Positions 1 to 9,166 of a stretch of 64,000 bases of DNA are shown piece by piece. Within the stretch, counting starts at the first letter, position 1. Each line of letters begins with the position of its first letter. Source of the stretch: Bacillus shivajii. Lineage in GTDB: Bacteria > Bacillota > Bacilli > Bacillales > Salisediminibacteriaceae. Under the pieces are notes generated by a model. It made no database searches. It had not been told where the DNA came from and saw nothing but the letters and a program-made list of their open reading frames with translations. The stretch lies in NCBI RefSeq assembly GCF_020519665.1, contig NZ_CP084703.1, positions 744,001 to 808,000 of the forward strand, written 5' to 3'. A program made the translations under genes and the position numbers.

Positions 1-1
1 G

Positions 2-589
2 CCTTCAGATCTTGATGATCGAGATGGAAGTGGGGGAATTGAACTTCCAGAAGGTTTAGACGTCGGTGACGAGTACAATGACGATGTTTTTAAGGGGTTA
101 CTTGAAATGAGGGACAATCTTCCAGAGCTTCTTGATAGTTTTGAGGATACATTAGCTACACTCATGGAATATGAAGAAGAACTTCGTACCGTACCGACAC
201 TTTTTCCGGCAGAAGAAGGCAGGATCTCTTCACATTATGGGAATCGTGAAGATCCGATCACTCAATGGAAAAGGTTTCATTCCGGAACAGACATTGCAGC
301 ACCGTTAGAAACCCGCATTTATGCTGCGGCAGATGGTACTGTCATTCATGCAGGACGTCACGGTGGATATGGAAAGACGGTCATTATTGATCACGGCAGT
401 ACGTATGAAACCCTCTATGCTCATTTAAATTCGATTGAAGTCTCTGTCGGAGATACAGTGAAAAAAGGCGATGATATTGCTGGCATGGGAACGACTGGCC
501 GCAGTACAGGAGTACACCTTCACTATGAAATTAAACGAAATGGTGAGCATATTGATCCGTATATATATATGACCTTCCATCAGAGATAG
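2..589 (+). CDS. M23-family peptidase, C-terminal part (5' end outside window)
   Basis: The reading frame is open from the first bases of the window, so this is the 3' part of a longer gene; the ATG at 107 is internal. The C-terminal 130 residues are a peptidase M23 (LytM-like) domain: HSGTD gives the HxxxD zinc-ligand motif and HLHYE the HxH motif, so the enzyme should be able to cleave peptidoglycan cross-links. An acidic linker rich in Asp, Glu and Gly precedes it, with a short helical stretch. It lies 24 bp upstream of a bactofilin gene, a pairing common in Bacillaceae and other phyla, where M23 enzymes act with bactofilin in cell shape (family knowledge). The N-terminal signal or membrane segment cannot be seen. 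Confidence 0.85.
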   Translation, partial: PSDLDDRDGSGGIELPEGLDVGDEYNDDVFKGLLEMRDNLPELLDSFEDTLATLMEYEEELRTVPTLFPAEEGRISSHYGNREDPITQWKRFHSGTDIAAPLETRIYAAADGTVIHAGRHGGYGKTVIIDHGSTYETLYAHLNSIEVSVGDTVKKGDDIAGMGTTGRSTGVHLHYEIKRNGEHIDPYIYMTFHQR

Positions 590-613
590 AAGGAATAAAA
601 AGGAGCGAGAAGG

Positions 614-1036
614 ATGTTTTCAAATAAAAAAGATGAAAAGAAATTGGATGAAGTTTCCACAGTGATCGGAGAGGAAACAACTTTTACCGGCACCCTTGAA
701 GTAAACTCAAGTATTCGAATTGACGGAAAAGTTTACGGTGATGTGAAATGTAACGGTGATGTAACTGTCGGTCAGGAAGGGTATATCGAAAAACAATTAA
801 CAGCTCGAAACTTATTTTTAGCGGGTAAAATTCAAGGTGACGTAAAAATTGAAGGGAAAATTCATATTTACGATTCTGGATCATTAGATGGAAAAGCTGA
901 AATGAACACAATCGTCATTGACGAAAATGGTCACTTTAATGGAGAGTGCGTGATGACTGGCTCTCAGGATGTGGCTGGGAAAAAAGAAAACAGTTCAAAG
1001 AAAGAAAAAGTGAAGGAAGTCAAAGAGCAAGCATAA
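614..1036 (+). CDS. Bactofilin (polymer-forming cytoskeletal protein)
   Basis: 140 aa; an AGGAG site lies 8 nt before the ATG. The centre (about residues 17-110) has the short hydrophobic/glycine beta-helix rungs of the bactofilin (DUF583) family, e.g. GTLEVNSSIRIDGKVYGDVK followed by repeated IxGxV turns. The C-terminal tail is lysine- and glutamate-rich and probably disordered. Bactofilins self-assemble without nucleotide into filaments that recruit cell-wall enzymes; the M23 peptidase gene directly upstream supports that role here. Probably co-transcribed with it. Confidence 0.9.
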   Translation: MFSNKKDEKKLDEVSTVIGEETTFTGTLEVNSSIRIDGKVYGDVKCNGDVTVGQEGYIEKQLTARNLFLAGKIQGDVKIEGKIHIYDSGSLDGKAEMNTIVIDENGHFNGECVMTGSQDVAGKKENSSKKEKVKEVKEQA

Positions 1037-1498
1037 ATGTGTTATGTCCGTAGGAGACTTCACGGTGCTCCTTATAATCTTTATATAAACGTACCCATCT
1101 CATATAATGAGGTGGTTTTTTGTATGGATATACATTGATTGATACGGTTGTTGGTGTGAGTGATAGTTATGGGGCTGGGTGATGGTGGGATCTGAAGTAG
1201 GAGTGTTGTCTGACCTTTTTTTTACGAAAGATCATTTCAGTTTTCTTGCTTGTTGAGTCCGACACGATTGAGTCTGACTCGGGTGACCCAGACATAAATG
1301 TGGAGGACTCAATTCATGAATAAATACGAGGAAAACTGATTATAAAGGAGGGTATTTTGTATAAAAATACAACCTACCGATACAGCTACTGATTCTCATT
1401 GAACAATACAGTTTTGCAAAAAAAGGTAATGATTTCTTGTATTTATGAGCACTATAGTTCATGAGGTTTATAACTAATTAAAAAAATGGAGTGTCCTC
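1037..1498. other. Intergenic region, no gene seen
   Basis: 462 bp between bactofilin and the YitT gene. No ORF with a credible ribosome site and length was found. It holds an AT-rich stretch before the YitT gene and, near 1258-1315, a partly repeated GAGTC/GACTC motif whose role is unknown. A GGAGGG site near 1347 is followed by a TTG that opens only an 11-codon frame. Confidence 0.4.
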
Positions 1499-2317
1499 AT
1501 GGATCGTGTAATGAAACTGTTCATCATTTTTGTCGGATCAATTATATTAGGGATTGCTTTTAATGTGTTTCTTTTACCGCATGAAGTCCTTACAGGTGGA
1601 GTCACAGGTCTTGCGATGGTACTCGGTCTTTTATCGCCGATTAATACCGGGATCTGGATCATTATCTTAAATATACCAATTCTTATCATGGGTTGGATGA
1701 AGCTAGGGAAGGAGTTTATTGGAAACAGCATTTACTCTGTATTAGTGACGGCGATTTCGATGCAATACATCCCTGTCGTAGAAATTACGCAAGATGCTCT
1801 TCTTTCTGCCGTTTTTGGTGGGGTTCTGACTGGGGTCGGAGTCGGCTTAATTGTAAAGTATTATGGATCCACTGGAGGATTTGACGTAGTTGGACTCTTA
1901 ATTACACAAAAACGAGATTTACCGCTTGGCTTCATTATTTTTGTGTTAAACAGTGGGGTCGTGTTTATTTCCGGATTTATTTTCGGATGGGAGCTTGCGT
2001 TATATACGATGGCATCGATTTACATAACCGGAATCGTTATTGACCGAATTCATACACGACATATAAAAGTAAGTTTAATGGTTGTTACCGATCGCGGTGA
2101 AGAACTCCAAACAGAACTATTAAGTAAACTCGTTCGTGGAATTACGGTAATCGAAGGGAAAGGCGCTTATTCCAAAGCACCTCGTGAAGTGTTATACACT
2201 GTGATATCACGATATGAGCTAGCAATGGTATTTGGGTTAATTAAGGAAGTAGACCCTAACGCCTTTGTTAGCGTCAGTGAAACGCTTGAAGTGATGGGCA
2301 ACTTCCGTAAAGACTAA
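1499..2317 (+). CDS. YitT-family membrane protein (DUF161/DUF2179)
   Basis: 272 aa; GGAG lies 7 nt before the ATG. The N-terminal ~170 residues carry about five to six membrane segments rich in Gly (e.g. GGVLTGVGVGLIVKYYGSTG), typical of the YitT_membrane domain; the C-terminal ~80 residues form the soluble DUF2179 domain (VVTDRGEEL, VTVIEGKGAYS-like region), normally ending near KEVDPNAFVSV as here. Length matches the family. Transport substrate of the family is not established. It appears to be a single-gene unit. Confidence 0.88.
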   Translation: MDRVMKLFIIFVGSIILGIAFNVFLLPHEVLTGGVTGLAMVLGLLSPINTGIWIIILNIPILIMGWMKLGKEFIGNSIYSVLVTAISMQYIPVVEITQDALLSAVFGGVLTGVGVGLIVKYYGSTGGFDVVGLLITQKRDLPLGFIIFVLNSGVVFISGFIFGWELALYTMASIYITGIVIDRIHTRHIKVSLMVVTDRGEELQTELLSKLVRGITVIEGKGAYSKAPREVLYTVISRYELAMVFGLIKEVDPNAFVSVSETLEVMGNFRKD

Positions 2318-2367
2318 AATTGCTCTACCAGGTCCCGCACAATTTTGTGAACATTTTTAAGAGGTTA

Positions 2368-2574
2368 TTAACTGTAAAAACCAATCACATTTAGAAAAAG
2401 TACTCCTAAAACTGTTGTAATAGCTCCAGAGAGAAAAACAATAAGAGGCAATTTAAAGGTTTTTTCTTCAAGCCAGACAACGAATGTAATGATGATGACA
2501 ATAAGTAAGCCTAGAAAAATTGCTGCGATTGGATTCGTTGGAGAGATCCAATCGTACCAGTTAATTGCACTCAT
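2368..2574 (-). CDS. Small two-helix membrane protein, unknown function
   Basis: 68 aa, preceded by a strong AGGAGGT site 7 nt before its ATG, which is the main reason to accept it. Two hydrophobic helices (about residues 15-36 and 43-65) flank a short charged turn WLEEKTFK; the N-terminus WYDWISPTNP is aromatic. It is convergent with the YitT gene and divergent from the DUF2202 gene. Not recognised as a named family. Confidence 0.7.
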   Translation of the reverse strand: MSAINWYDWISPTNPIAAIFLGLLIVIIITFVVWLEEKTFKLPLIVFLSGAITTVLGVLFLNVIGFYS

Positions 2575-2761
2575 TTTTTTACCTCCTAATCAATGGTTAT
2601 TAATTCCATTTTTACTTTGTTTTTCAAATAAGTCAATTGAAAAAGGTAAGCTAAACTCCTTAGTTTTGATTCTAACGTACTTGATATTTATTCCAGAGAT
2701 GAATGACCTTTTTCCATTTTGTGCAAAATACTTATAAGTTACGAGATGAAAGGAGCAGCAA

Positions 2762-3298
2762 ATGGAAGCCAATATTCGAGTTAGACGGAGTATATTTATC
2801 TTCACATGTTTCATGATGGCATTATTTTCAGCGACAAATACATATTTTGCTGAACAACAGCTACCAAAAAATTATGGGGCAAAGGGAGCTTTGCTTGCTC
2901 AAGAAGTGACTGTAGAAGAGGCACTCGTTTATGCACTTCAAGATGAATATTTAGCTCAAGCAAGATACGATGCCGTGATTGACAAGTTTGGCGAGGTTAG
3001 GCCATTTATGAAAATTAAAGAGTCAGAGAAGCACCACATTCATTCACTACTACCGTTATTCAAAATGTTTAAGACCAAAGTGCCAGAAGATGATGCAAAA
3101 AAATACGTCACCGCACCAGAAACATTAAAAGAAGCTTATCAAGACGGAGTCGAAGCAGAAATTGAAAATATTGATATGTATGAAAGGTTTTTAGAAATCA
3201 AAGACCTTCCAGAAGAAGCCCGAGCTGTTTTTCAAAAGTTGAGTGATGCGTCACGAAAACATCTTGAGGCTTTAAACAAAGGCCTAAGCCGTGTATAA
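2762..3298 (+). CDS. DUF2202 ferritin-like protein with N-terminal membrane/signal segment
   Basis: 178 aa; AAGGAG precedes the ATG. Residues 10-30 are a hydrophobic signal or anchor segment with positive residues before it, so the protein is probably exported or membrane-tethered. The rest is the all-helical DUF2202 (ferritin-like) domain: E62 and Y69 in DEYLAQARY, E89xxH92 in ESEKHH, a second E-rich helix EAEIENIDMYE, and the final SRKHLEAL histidine helix, which together look like a di-metal four-helix-bundle site. The substrate is unknown. Followed at once by a strong terminator. Confidence 0.8.
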   Translation: MEANIRVRRSIFIFTCFMMALFSATNTYFAEQQLPKNYGAKGALLAQEVTVEEALVYALQDEYLAQARYDAVIDKFGEVRPFMKIKESEKHHIHSLLPLFKMFKTKVPEDDAKKYVTAPETLKEAYQDGVEAEIENIDMYERFLEIKDLPEEARAVFQKLSDASRKHLEALNKGLSRV

Positions 3299-3305
3299 AA
3301 GGTCC

Positions 3306-3350
3306 AACCAAAAAATCCCAGGTGCCTGGAACCTGGGATTTTTTGGTTTT
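3306..3350 (+). terminator. Strong terminator built on a dispersed palindrome
   Basis: Eighteen-base perfect inverted arms (3306-3323 and 3331-3348) with a 7-nt loop and T-rich tail end the DUF2202 transcript. The core CCCAGGTGCCTGGAACCTGGG belongs to the palindrome family found elsewhere in the window. Confidence 0.85.
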
Positions 3351-3481
3351 AAAGTGGAGGTTTTATGGTGTTCATAAATGGTGGAAATTTATGTTAAAGT
3401 AATTGTAGAGTTGAGATTTTTTAAAGTGAATGGTGGAATATCACTATTTCTTTTATCAGAAATTTAAAAGGGGTATACACG

Positions 3482-3718
3482 ATGCTTGGTAGAGTGAGGG
3501 AAAGGATAAAGGGATACGGCTGGAAAAAGGTAGGGGTTATTTTTGTCGGTTCATTTGTCGCTTTTATTGTCGTTGTGGTAACGGTCACCTTTTACTTACT
3601 GTTTTTTATGGAGAGGTTCGATAATCGTTATATCGGGTCTGAAGAAACACGTGAGCACATTCTAGGTTATGAGGAAAAACAGGGCAATTACATAGGAGAA
3701 GAAATGGCTCAGTATTAG
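3482..3718 (+). CDS. Small single-pass membrane protein, unknown function
   Basis: 78 aa; AAGGGGT precedes the ATG at good spacing. A basic N-terminus (about residues 1-16) is followed by one long membrane helix (17-43), then a charged acidic tail. No named family recognised. Its stop codon lies inside a perfect terminator hairpin, which supports it as a real transcript end. It is convergent with the NhaC gene. Confidence 0.65.
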   Translation: MLGRVRERIKGYGWKKVGVIFVGSFVAFIVVVVTVTFYLLFFMERFDNRYIGSEETREHILGYEEKQGNYIGEEMAQY

Positions 3719-3733
3719 ATACTGAGCCATTTT
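3703..3733. terminator. Bidirectional terminator
   Basis: Thirteen-base perfect arms, AATGGCTCAGTAT and its complement, separated by TAG; the TAG is the stop codon of the upstream small protein gene. T-runs on both sides suit both that gene and the convergent NhaC gene. Confidence 0.85.
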
Positions 3734-3748
3734 CATTTCCGTAGAATG

Positions 3749-5086
3749 TTAACCATGCATTCTTTCTTCGTAATCATTCGACATATCTCGGGAAGTCCCT
3801 GGTACCATTGAGAATGCCAATGTCACAAACATTGAGATCCACAAAAAGAATGCAAACGGTGCATATTGAAGGACTGGGACTTGGATGATTGTACTACATA
3901 AAATGGCTAACAAGCTCCACGGCACGAGCCCTGCGTAGACGACTGTCGTGTCGGAAAGCACCCGAGCTAAATGCTCTTTTTTTAAATGAAGGCTCCAATG
4001 TGGAAAGAGTGACCTTCCTGTCAATAAAATTGGAAATGATTGATTTGGCGAGATGAGTGACACTCCGGCAGCGACTCCAATGGTTTGCATTGTGTTTTTC
4101 GTTAGCGACGTTTGATCTGTAAAAAAACGATGAATATATGGTTGGATCATGCCGGTGTCTTCGATAATCTGACAATACGCACCAACAATAAGGATGAAAA
4201 GAATAAAGGATATCATCCCGACAAGCCCCCCAAATGACTCAATACCAAAGATCATGCTTGTCGTCCATTCACTGACCGATACGCCACGAATGAGTAAAAT
4301 CACTGCTGCTGTAGCAATACTTGATGAAAAACAAAGTTTCATATTTTTTCCTAGTAAAATCATTAATAGTAAAACGAGAGGTGGTATGAGTGAAACTATG
4401 AGAGACCCAGCTTCAATATTGCTTACTATTGCAGTGGAATCGACACTTGGTTTTTCCACGACAAAATCAAGGACCAAAAAGATGGCAGCAGTAATTCCGC
4501 TAGCGATGAGCATCGTCGGTAAGATCGTCCTAAAATGCGTGCGAACATCAAGCTCAACGGAGAACGATAATAATTGAAAGGAGCTCGATAATGGTGATGT
4601 TCTGTCACCAACGAAGGCACCTGAGACGAGTGCCCCACCAACGAGAGCGATAGGTAAACCGAGCGTTTCTGCTGTTGCAATAATTGGCACCCCGACGATA
4701 CTTAAACATCCAACAGCCGAGCCTATGATAAGCGACATAACGGCTGCAATAAGGAATGTGATCACAAAAAAGTATTCCGGTGAAACAAACGATAAAAAAA
4801 GCTGATTCAAATCATTAATGGTTCCTGATAAAAACCAAGTCGGAAGAATGACTCCAATAAAAGCAAGCAGCCATGCAATATTTTTGTTCCTCTTTACACC
4901 TGTCCACGAAGACATTACTAACCCTTTATATGTAAAGCCATTTTTCTTAGCGATAAAAGTAAGCAACGTAAGGCCAGGTAGTATTGCAACAACTAGTGAA
5001 AAATCTAGCAAAATCGCCAACATTAATGTTCCGACTGTAACCCCGAGAATAAGTACTAATTCAATAACATTAAAACGAGTGTTCAT
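3749..5086 (-). CDS. NhaC-family Na+/H+ antiporter
   Basis: 445 aa; TTTGGAGG lies just upstream of the ATG. About 11 membrane segments. The motif GAFVGDRTSPLSSS (residues 156-169) is the characteristic acidic/polar signature of NhaC antiporters. It should exchange external protons for cytoplasmic Na+ (or Li+), supporting pH and sodium homeostasis; some NhaC-family members instead carry organic acids such as malate/lactate, so the exact substrate is not fixed by sequence. It is a single-gene unit; a 20-bp tandem array lies in its upstream region. Confidence 0.87.
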   Translation of the reverse strand: MNTRFNVIELVLILGVTVGTLMLAILLDFSLVVAILPGLTLLTFIAKKNGFTYKGLVMSSWTGVKRNKNIAWLLAFIGVILPTWFLSGTINDLNQLFLSFVSPEYFFVITFLIAAVMSLIIGSAVGCLSIVGVPIIATAETLGLPIALVGGALVSGAFVGDRTSPLSSSFQLLSFSVELDVRTHFRTILPTMLIASGITAAIFLVLDFVVEKPSVDSTAIVSNIEAGSLIVSLIPPLVLLLMILLGKNMKLCFSSSIATAAVILLIRGVSVSEWTTSMIFGIESFGGLVGMISFILFILIVGAYCQIIEDTGMIQPYIHRFFTDQTSLTKNTMQTIGVAAGVSLISPNQSFPILLTGRSLFPHWSLHLKKEHLARVLSDTTVVYAGLVPWSLLAILCSTIIQVPVLQYAPFAFFLWISMFVTLAFSMVPGTSRDMSNDYEERMHG

Positions 5087-5190
5087 ATGAAAACCTCCAA
5101 AAATTGAGGGGGAAATCTATCACTGAACTAGTTTAACATGGAATAAGAAGAACAATAACGATTAAAACCATTTTCACCTAAAAACTAGAT

Positions 5191-5221
5191 AATTCCAGGT
5201 GCCTGACACATGGGATTAATT
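5191..5221. repeat. Degenerate copy of the CCAGGTGCC palindrome
   Basis: AATTCCAGGTGCCTGACACA then TGGGATTAATT: an imperfect member of the dispersed palindrome family, upstream of the NhaC gene and next to the 20-bp array. Confidence 0.6.
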
Positions 5222-5271
5222 GGAATCCACTGAGAGGGAAGAAGCTCAATTTGTTAGAACGGTTTTAAATA

Positions 5272-5461
5272 ACGGACAAATCGAGAAATTCGCGGACAAC
5301 TCGAAAAAGTCGCGGACAACCAGAAAAAGTCGCGGACAAATCGAAAAAGTCGCAGACAAATCGAAAAAGTCACGGACAACTCGAGAAATTCGCGGACAAC
5401 TCGAGAAATTCGCGGACAACTCGAAAAAGTCGCGGACAAACCCCAAAAAGTCGCGGACAAA
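5272..5461. repeat. Tandem 20-bp repeat array 1 (10 units)
   Basis: Ten units with exact 20-bp spacing (starts of CGGACAA at 5273, 5293, 5313 and so on; the last is offset by 21). Consensus GCGGACAACTCGAAAAAGTC, with variants GAGAAATTC. No spacers, so not a CRISPR array. Because 20 is not a multiple of 3, several frames stay open through it and give spurious repeat-peptide ORFs. The same repeat forms a longer array at 33779-34160. Confidence 0.95.
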
Positions 5462-5533
5462 AATCCATATCATGACTAAAAGACAAGAAATAAGCCCTAC
5501 TCCAAGATTGGAGTAAGGCTTATTTTACTTCAA

Positions 5534-6382
5534 TTAAGCATTCACTTGTCCTAACACTCCGTTTGTTGCAGCCATGCCAATAATGACGCAGCCCCACATG
5601 TGTTTATATGCGCTTACGTAATCATCGCATGTAAAACGAATGGTTTTTGGCCCAACGAGTTCAACTGATGGGAGTGTTGTTGTCATATACGCTTGATTCG
5701 TTCCTTTAAACGTAATCTCAAATGTAACCGGTCCCTCTACTTTATAAGGCTCGACATGACTTGCTTTTTCTACTGCTGTTTTCGCCTTTTCCTTAATCAT
5801 TTCTTGTGCCTTTTGTGGCGCGATTAAATCAGCGGATAAACGGTCAACGCCTCGTTTAACAACCGCAGTTTCGATGTCAGGTAAAAGTGCACTTACTTCT
5901 TCGCAAACAACATCATCCCCAGAGACGAGTAGGGCTGGAACACCGAATTGACCTGCAACACCTGCATTCATTTCTGCTTCACCGACAATGTTATCATTGA
6001 TTTTCATCTCTTCAACGCAAATGCCAGCAAGTGTATGGTTAATGATCGCGCGTTCCGATCCACCTTCACGGCCGTGGTATCCGATGAAAAACACGCCGTC
6101 AAAACTTTCATCGATGCCTTCCATTTGGCACATGACGCGGTTGTTTCCAGAAATAAGACGAGCGCGTGGATCAAGGTCCTCAATAAAAATATTGGACATG
6201 TTTCCGTGCCCATCAACTACAACGACTTCAGTTGCACCACCATCAAATGCTCCTTCAATTGCAGCATTTACATCTTGGGTCATAAGGCGACGGAAACGTT
6301 GGTATTCGTCATTCTTTTTTAGTTGAATGTTTGTCGCAACACCAGAGACTCCTTCAATATCAGCGGAAATAAAAAGTTTCAT
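5534..6382 (-). CDS. dppA: M55 family D-aminopeptidase (DppA-like)
   Basis: 282 aa. The frame stays open a further 64 codons upstream, but the ATG at 6382 has an AAGGGG site and gives the conserved start MKLFISADIEG. D8 and E10 in that segment, the His in VDGHGNMSN, the His in IGYHGREGG and the Glu in VGEAEMNA match the zinc ligands of B. subtilis DppA. Family members are cytosolic D-stereospecific aminopeptidases acting on D-Ala-D-Ala and related dipeptides. Unlike B. subtilis there is no dpp transporter operon here; it is divergent from a metallo-beta-lactamase-fold gene 114 bp away. Confidence 0.88.
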   Translation of the reverse strand: MKLFISADIEGVSGVATNIQLKKNDEYQRFRRLMTQDVNAAIEGAFDGGATEVVVVDGHGNMSNIFIEDLDPRARLISGNNRVMCQMEGIDESFDGVFFIGYHGREGGSERAIINHTLAGICVEEMKINDNIVGEAEMNAGVAGQFGVPALLVSGDDVVCEEVSALLPDIETAVVKRGVDRLSADLIAPQKAQEMIKEKAKTAVEKASHVEPYKVEGPVTFEITFKGTNQAYMTTTLPSVELVGPKTIRFTCDDYVSAYKHMWGCVIIGMAATNGVLGQVNA

Positions 6383-6496
6383 TATGTATCTACCCCTTTT
6401 TTCTGAATATTCCTTCTTATGATACCATATAAAGTAGCATAGTTCGCTGTAAAAGGACGTAAGAAAAAAGACTCGTTTCTTAGGGAGGTGGACAGT

Positions 6497-7339
6497 ATGA
6501 GTAAAAAAATGTCGTATGGCAGTGATTATAAATACATTCCAGCCACAACCATAAGAAGTGGAAAGATCACTCAAGTTTTACCTGACTTATATTGTTACGC
6601 AAATAAAGTTGTTAACGTTGTTTTTATCGGTGATGCTCGGAAAAAATCGTTCGTATTAGTGGATGCTGGGATGCCAAAGTCAGCGAAGAAGATTGTGAAG
6701 GCAGTTGAAAAAACATATGGAAAAGGAGCACGTCCAAAAGCGATTTTGTTAACACACGGGCACTTTGATCATGTCGGCTCCATCATAGAATTAATAAACT
6801 ATTGGAAAGTCCCTGTTTATTCTCATGCATTTGAACTTCCATTTTTGACGGGGGAATTTGACTATCCGTCACCAGATCCATTTGTACGAGGTGGACTGAT
6901 TGCGAAAATTTCCTATAAGTTTCCGAAAAGAGCGGTAAATTTAGCTGACCATATTGAAAGGCTTCCGGCTGATGGATCGGTCCCGTATTTGGAGGATTTT
7001 CGTTGGATCCATACGCCAGGGCACACACCAGGGCACGTATCGTTTTTTAGAGAAAAGGATCGCACCTTGATCGCAGGGGATGCGTTTATTACGGTAAAAC
7101 AAGATTCGTTAATAAAAACGATCACGCAAAAACTTGAGCTGAACGGGCCTCCGAAGTATTTTACAACGAACTGGAGGGCAGCTTGTGAATCGGTAAGAAA
7201 ACTAAAAGAATTACATCCAGCTGTTGCAATCACTGGTCATGGGCGTCCGGTCTCGGGAGAAAATTTGACAATCAATTTGAGGAACCTAGCTGATAACTTT
7301 GAACAAAAAGCAATCCCTCCTAAAGGAAAATACGTGTAA
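6497..7339 (+). CDS. Metallo-beta-lactamase-fold hydrolase
   Basis: 280 aa. The start is set by GGGAGGTG 6 nt before the ATG at 6497; the GTG at 6488 lies within that site. Zinc-binding motif HGHFDH (H87, H89, D91, H92), followed by HTPGHTPGH, the bridging Asp in AGDAF and the final His in TGHGRP: a full binuclear metallo-hydrolase set. The substrate cannot be told; related Bacillus proteins are annotated as generic MBL hydrolases. The intergenic region with dppA must hold both promoters. Confidence 0.88.
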   Translation: MSKKMSYGSDYKYIPATTIRSGKITQVLPDLYCYANKVVNVVFIGDARKKSFVLVDAGMPKSAKKIVKAVEKTYGKGARPKAILLTHGHFDHVGSIIELINYWKVPVYSHAFELPFLTGEFDYPSPDPFVRGGLIAKISYKFPKRAVNLADHIERLPADGSVPYLEDFRWIHTPGHTPGHVSFFREKDRTLIAGDAFITVKQDSLIKTITQKLELNGPPKYFTTNWRAACESVRKLKELHPAVAITGHGRPVSGENLTINLRNLADNFEQKAIPPKGKYV

Positions 7340-7356
7340 ACTGGTATAGAACTAGT

Positions 7357-7375
7357 CTAGGTGCCAAACACCTGG
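7357..7375. repeat. Copy of the CCAGGTGCC palindrome
   Basis: CTAGGTGCCAAACACCTGG between convergent genes; a member of the dispersed palindrome family, possibly part of a weak terminator. Confidence 0.6.
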
Positions 7376-7427
7376 ATGGAATTCCTATTTGTGTATAAGG
7401 GCAAAAATAGCCTGCCTAAGCGGTAAG

Positions 7428-8144
7428 TTAATTACTAAGCTCTCTTTCGATAAACTCCATAAGCTGATCCTCGTCATATGCTTTGAGGATCAACTGTTCA
7501 TGATCAAAAATGACGAATGCAGGATAAGACTGGATGTTTAAAAGCACTTCCAGACGTTCGCTAGGAAAGGCTGTGTATGTGAATTGACGTATTTTTGATC
7601 TTTTTTCGTCAATCATCTGGATAAAGGAGTTATATTTATTAGGATCATCTTCAAATTCATCTCCTAAATAAAAAATAATGGAGAAATATCCTTCTTCATC
7701 TGCAAGCCGTCTCGCTAGATATTCTTCATCAGACATTTCAACCAGTTCGATTTTTGCAGCGGTATAGTTAGGAAATTCTTTAATTGACTCTTCAGACCAC
7801 CCATCATCACCGGTATTCGTAACCGACTTTTCAAAGGTTTCCTTCGTCCAAACATTGAACTTAAAGTAATGTGTACGAACGTCAGACTCACTTACCTCAT
7901 TGCCATCTTCATCGACAAATAATGTTTCGTCATCGTAGGAAATCCGGTACCCTTCTATCTCCTCAGGCATTTCAAAACGTCTCATATGATCTACGGTTTG
8001 CTCATAGCCAGCAATGACGAAAAGTTCGCCCTCCGCTAGTACTGGAGAATGATTCCCTTGTAAGTCAGCCTCTCGGTCCAATGATTGGTTTGCGCAACCA
8101 AATGTAAAAATGATTAAGAGAAAAAATAAAATAAAAGTTTTCAT
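7428..8144 (-). CDS. Lipoprotein with thioredoxin-like C-terminal domain
   Basis: 238 aa; AAAGGATGG precedes the ATG. The signal peptide ends in a lipobox-like FTFGC with Cys17, so it should be anchored to the outer face of the membrane. The C-terminal ~90 residues (IIFYLGDEF, then QSYPAFVIFDHEQLILKAYD) have the beta-strand and cis-proline pattern of the thioredoxin fold but no CxxC, so no disulfide chemistry is expected (inference). Strongly acidic, as expected of proteins outside an alkaliphile cell. No specific family recognised. Confidence 0.7.
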   Translation of the reverse strand: MKTFILFFLLIIFTFGCANQSLDREADLQGNHSPVLAEGELFVIAGYEQTVDHMRRFEMPEEIEGYRISYDDETLFVDEDGNEVSESDVRTHYFKFNVWTKETFEKSVTNTGDDGWSEESIKEFPNYTAAKIELVEMSDEEYLARRLADEEGYFSIIFYLGDEFEDDPNKYNSFIQMIDEKRSKIRQFTYTAFPSERLEVLLNIQSYPAFVIFDHEQLILKAYDEDQLMEFIERELSN

Positions 8145-8227
8145 GCAACCATCCTTTTAAAAATCGTTATCATTAATATACGATGAAGGGAAGAAAAAGT
8201 TTCACATATTGAGAAAGGGTGGGTTTT

Positions 8228-9121
8228 ATGAAAACGCCAGTGATTACTGTTATTGGAAGTATCAATATGGATATGGTGACAACCACTGATGTCGTACCAA
8301 CACAAGGGGAAACTGTAATAGGGAAGAAGTTTAAAACAGTACCAGGAGGAAAAGGTGCCAATCAAGCAGTTGCTGCAGCGAGGTTAGGGGCAACTGTTCA
8401 TATGGTTGGTAGAATAGGTGATGACCCATTTGGCGCCATTTTGAGAAAACGGCTGGAAGACGAAGGAGTTAACGTTACGGGCATTGAGCCAGTCCACCAA
8501 TGTAGCTCTGGAGTAGCAACGATTATCGTATCAAACGAAGACAACCGGATTATTGTTACACCTGGAGCTAACGACGAAGTCACACCTAACTACGTGAAAA
8601 AATTTAAAGGCGTCATTTTATCAAGTGATATTATCTTACTCCAGTTTGAAATCCCAATGGAAACCATTGAGTTTGTGTTGGAACTGTGTGAGCAAGAGAA
8701 AGTAACGGTTATTTTAAACCCAGCCCCAGCCCGAAAAATGAACATCGCATATTGGCGTAAAGCTCAAATTATCACGCCGAACAAAACAGAATACAATGCG
8801 TTGTTTAGCAGGGAGACTGCAGGTAACCTCCTTGAAAAATTGATTGTAACGGAAGGGAAAAACGGGGCATCATACTATAAAAATAAAGAATGGGAAACCG
8901 TCTCCGGTTTTCAAGTAAAGCCAATTGATACAACAGGAGCGGGAGATACATTTAATGGCTCGTTAGCCGTTGCGGTTGCTAACGGATCAACGCTAGAAGA
9001 AGCGATTCAATTTGCAAACGCAGCAGCCGCATTATCTATTCAAAGCTTTGGTGCCCAAGGCGGAATGCCAACAACTGACCAACTAAAAAGTTTTATAGAT
9101 AAACATACAGCAAAAGATTAA
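8228..9121 (+). CDS. rbsK: Ribokinase (PfkB family)
   Basis: 297 aa; start at ATG 8228, with AAGGGTGGG upstream (a GTG at 8219 is too close to that site). [10 protein letters not shown] near the N-terminus, [17 protein letters not shown] (PfkB signature 1) and the C-terminal [16 protein letters not shown] (signature 2, catalytic Asp in GAGD) are those of ribokinase, which converts ribose to ribose 5-phosphate. No rbs transport genes are adjacent, so the sugar may come from nucleoside breakdown. Another PfkB sugar specificity cannot be excluded. Confidence 0.85.
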   Translation: MKTPVITVIGSINMDMVTTTDVVPTQGETVIGKKFKTVPGGKGANQAVAAARLGATVHMVGRIGDDPFGAILRKRLEDEGVNVTGIEPVHQCSSGVATIIVSNEDNRIIVTPGANDEVTPNYVKKFKGVILSSDIILLQFEIPMETIEFVLELCEQEKVTVILNPAPARKMNIAYWRKAQIITPNKTEYNALFSRETAGNLLEKLIVTEGKNGASYYKNKEWETVSGFQVKPIDTTGAGDTFNGSLAVAVANGSTLEEAIQFANAAAALSIQSFGAQGGMPTTDQLKSFIDKHTAKD

Positions 9122-9145
9122 CTACACCATAAAATGCCATTATTC

Positions 9146-9166
9146 ACCAAGTTCCTGTCACCTGGT
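9146..9166. repeat. Copy of the CCAGGTGCC palindrome
   Basis: ACCAAGTTCCTGTCACCTGG, a decayed member of the dispersed family, in the gap after rbsK. Confidence 0.5.

Noticed and set aside
2590-2814. 74-codon minus-strand frame upstream of the DUF2202 gene
   Set aside because: No ribosome site and it overlaps the coding start of the supported plus-strand gene.
5220-5516. A 98-codon plus-strand frame and two minus-strand frames through the first 20-bp array
   Set aside because: The 20-bp period keeps all frames open; no ribosome site fits and the peptides are pure repeat translation.
6383-6574. 64-codon N-terminal extension of the DppA-like protein
   Set aside because: It overlaps the divergent promoter region and the start of the neighbouring gene; the internal ATG has a ribosome site and the conserved N-terminus.
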